From a virus: a stretch of 57,320 nucleotides of DNA. The notes beneath the pieces are model-generated. The model was given only the letters and a program-made list of their open reading frames with translations. It did no database searches and was not told where the DNA came from. Every line of letters starts with the position of its first letter. Positions within the stretch are counted from its first letter, which is position 1. Of this stretch, positions 57,099 through 57,320 are shown piece by piece. Position numbers and translations under genes: made by a program. The DNA is taken from positions 1 to 57,320 of the IMG/VR virus record IMGVR_UViG_3300042691_028406. One strand, 5' to 3'.

Positions 57099-57320
57099 AG
57101 AGTCAGACCATTCGTTTTGAGAAGATGAACTCAGACATAGCACCCAAGTTCTTGCCTGAAGGTAGTTATATCTCTATGCAGAACTGTCGTCCAAACAACA
57201 CAAACTCAGGTGCTGGTTTTATTGTTGAGAACATACCTTCTACGTTGGCTGTAACTCCACCTTCATTTGGGCAGTCTGTGGTTCGCATAGGTGGGTGTCT
57301 GGACTACAAAAGAACAAGCA
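57095..57320 (+). CDS. Structural protein, N-terminal part (truncated by window end)
   Basis: 75 residues visible. ATG overlaps the preceding stop (ATGA). Begins with TIRFEKMNSDIAPKFLPEG and continues to RPNNTNSGAGFIVENIPSTL. This Asn/Gly-rich start recalls neck or stabilisation proteins of crAss-like phages, though no match was tested. It continues past the window. Confidence 0.45.
   Translation, partial: MKSQTIRFEKMNSDIAPKFLPEGSYISMQNCRPNNTNSGAGFIVENIPSTLAVTPPSFGQSVVRIGGCLDYKRTS

Noticed and set aside
1-57320. CRISPR array, integrase, transposase or IS element
   Set aside because: No regularly spaced direct repeats and no recombinase motif seen anywhere in the window.

Overview
The window looks like most of a tailed-phage genome infecting a member of the Bacteroidetes. 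It is AT-rich, tightly packed, and has no host chromosomal genes. The host assignment rests on promoters of the Bacteroidetes type (TTTG, 19-20 bp, TAnnTTTG), A-rich leaders without strong Shine-Dalgarno sites, and Bacteroidetes-associated FISUMP, DUF3127 and DUF723 domains. Portal, large terminase, scaffold-like, capsid and three consecutive internal-virion-type proteins suggest a short-tailed (podovirus-like) virion, possibly distantly crAss-like. No integrase, RNA polymerase, DNA polymerase or repressor is visible. Both ends cut genes, so this is a segment or an arbitrarily opened circular map.

Layout. 1-391: start of a GH24 endolysin (-). 519-5828: short early-type genes (+), including an HNH-like protein, an OB-like protein, a RuvC-type resolvase, a structured RNA with a tRNA-like domain, and a DnaA domain IV-like protein. 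5845-12781: tail fibre and adhesin genes (-), two of them with FISUMP lectin-like modules. 12894-14850: a run of small genes separated by palindromic sites that fit integron attC architecture, with no integrase. 14904-19804: lysis-type membrane proteins, a beta-helix protein with a signal peptide, and fibre-like proteins. 19896-30186: three putative internal virion proteins (2320, 537 and 253 aa). 31497-40759: capsid, scaffold, portal and terminase. 40901-46753: an Ig-like structural protein, small proteins, two GroES-like proteins, an SSB-like protein and neck proteins. 46939-48720: a tRNA-Thr and about 1.4 kb with little coding capacity but dense RNA structure. 48725-52040: nucleotide metabolism, a phosphoesterase and small proteins (-). 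52209-56307: replication genes (+; exonuclease, beta clamp, toprim primase-like). 56385-end: a second structural operon (+).

How it works together. Replication and recombination genes sit mainly on + strand early-type operons with both promoter boxes. Virion genes sit mainly on the - strand behind an invariant TATCTTTG box that lacks a -33 TTTG and often follows an intrinsic terminator. This suggests an early/late switch. The GroES-like pair probably assists folding of phage or host proteins. Six homing-endonuclease-type genes (two NUMOD4/HNH, one free-standing HNH, two T5orf172, one DUF723/GIY-YIG) plus one HNH-like protein are scattered among the operons. The most unusual elements are the attC-like cassette array and the tRNA-linked structured RNAs. 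All functional calls are from reading the sequence; no database search was run.
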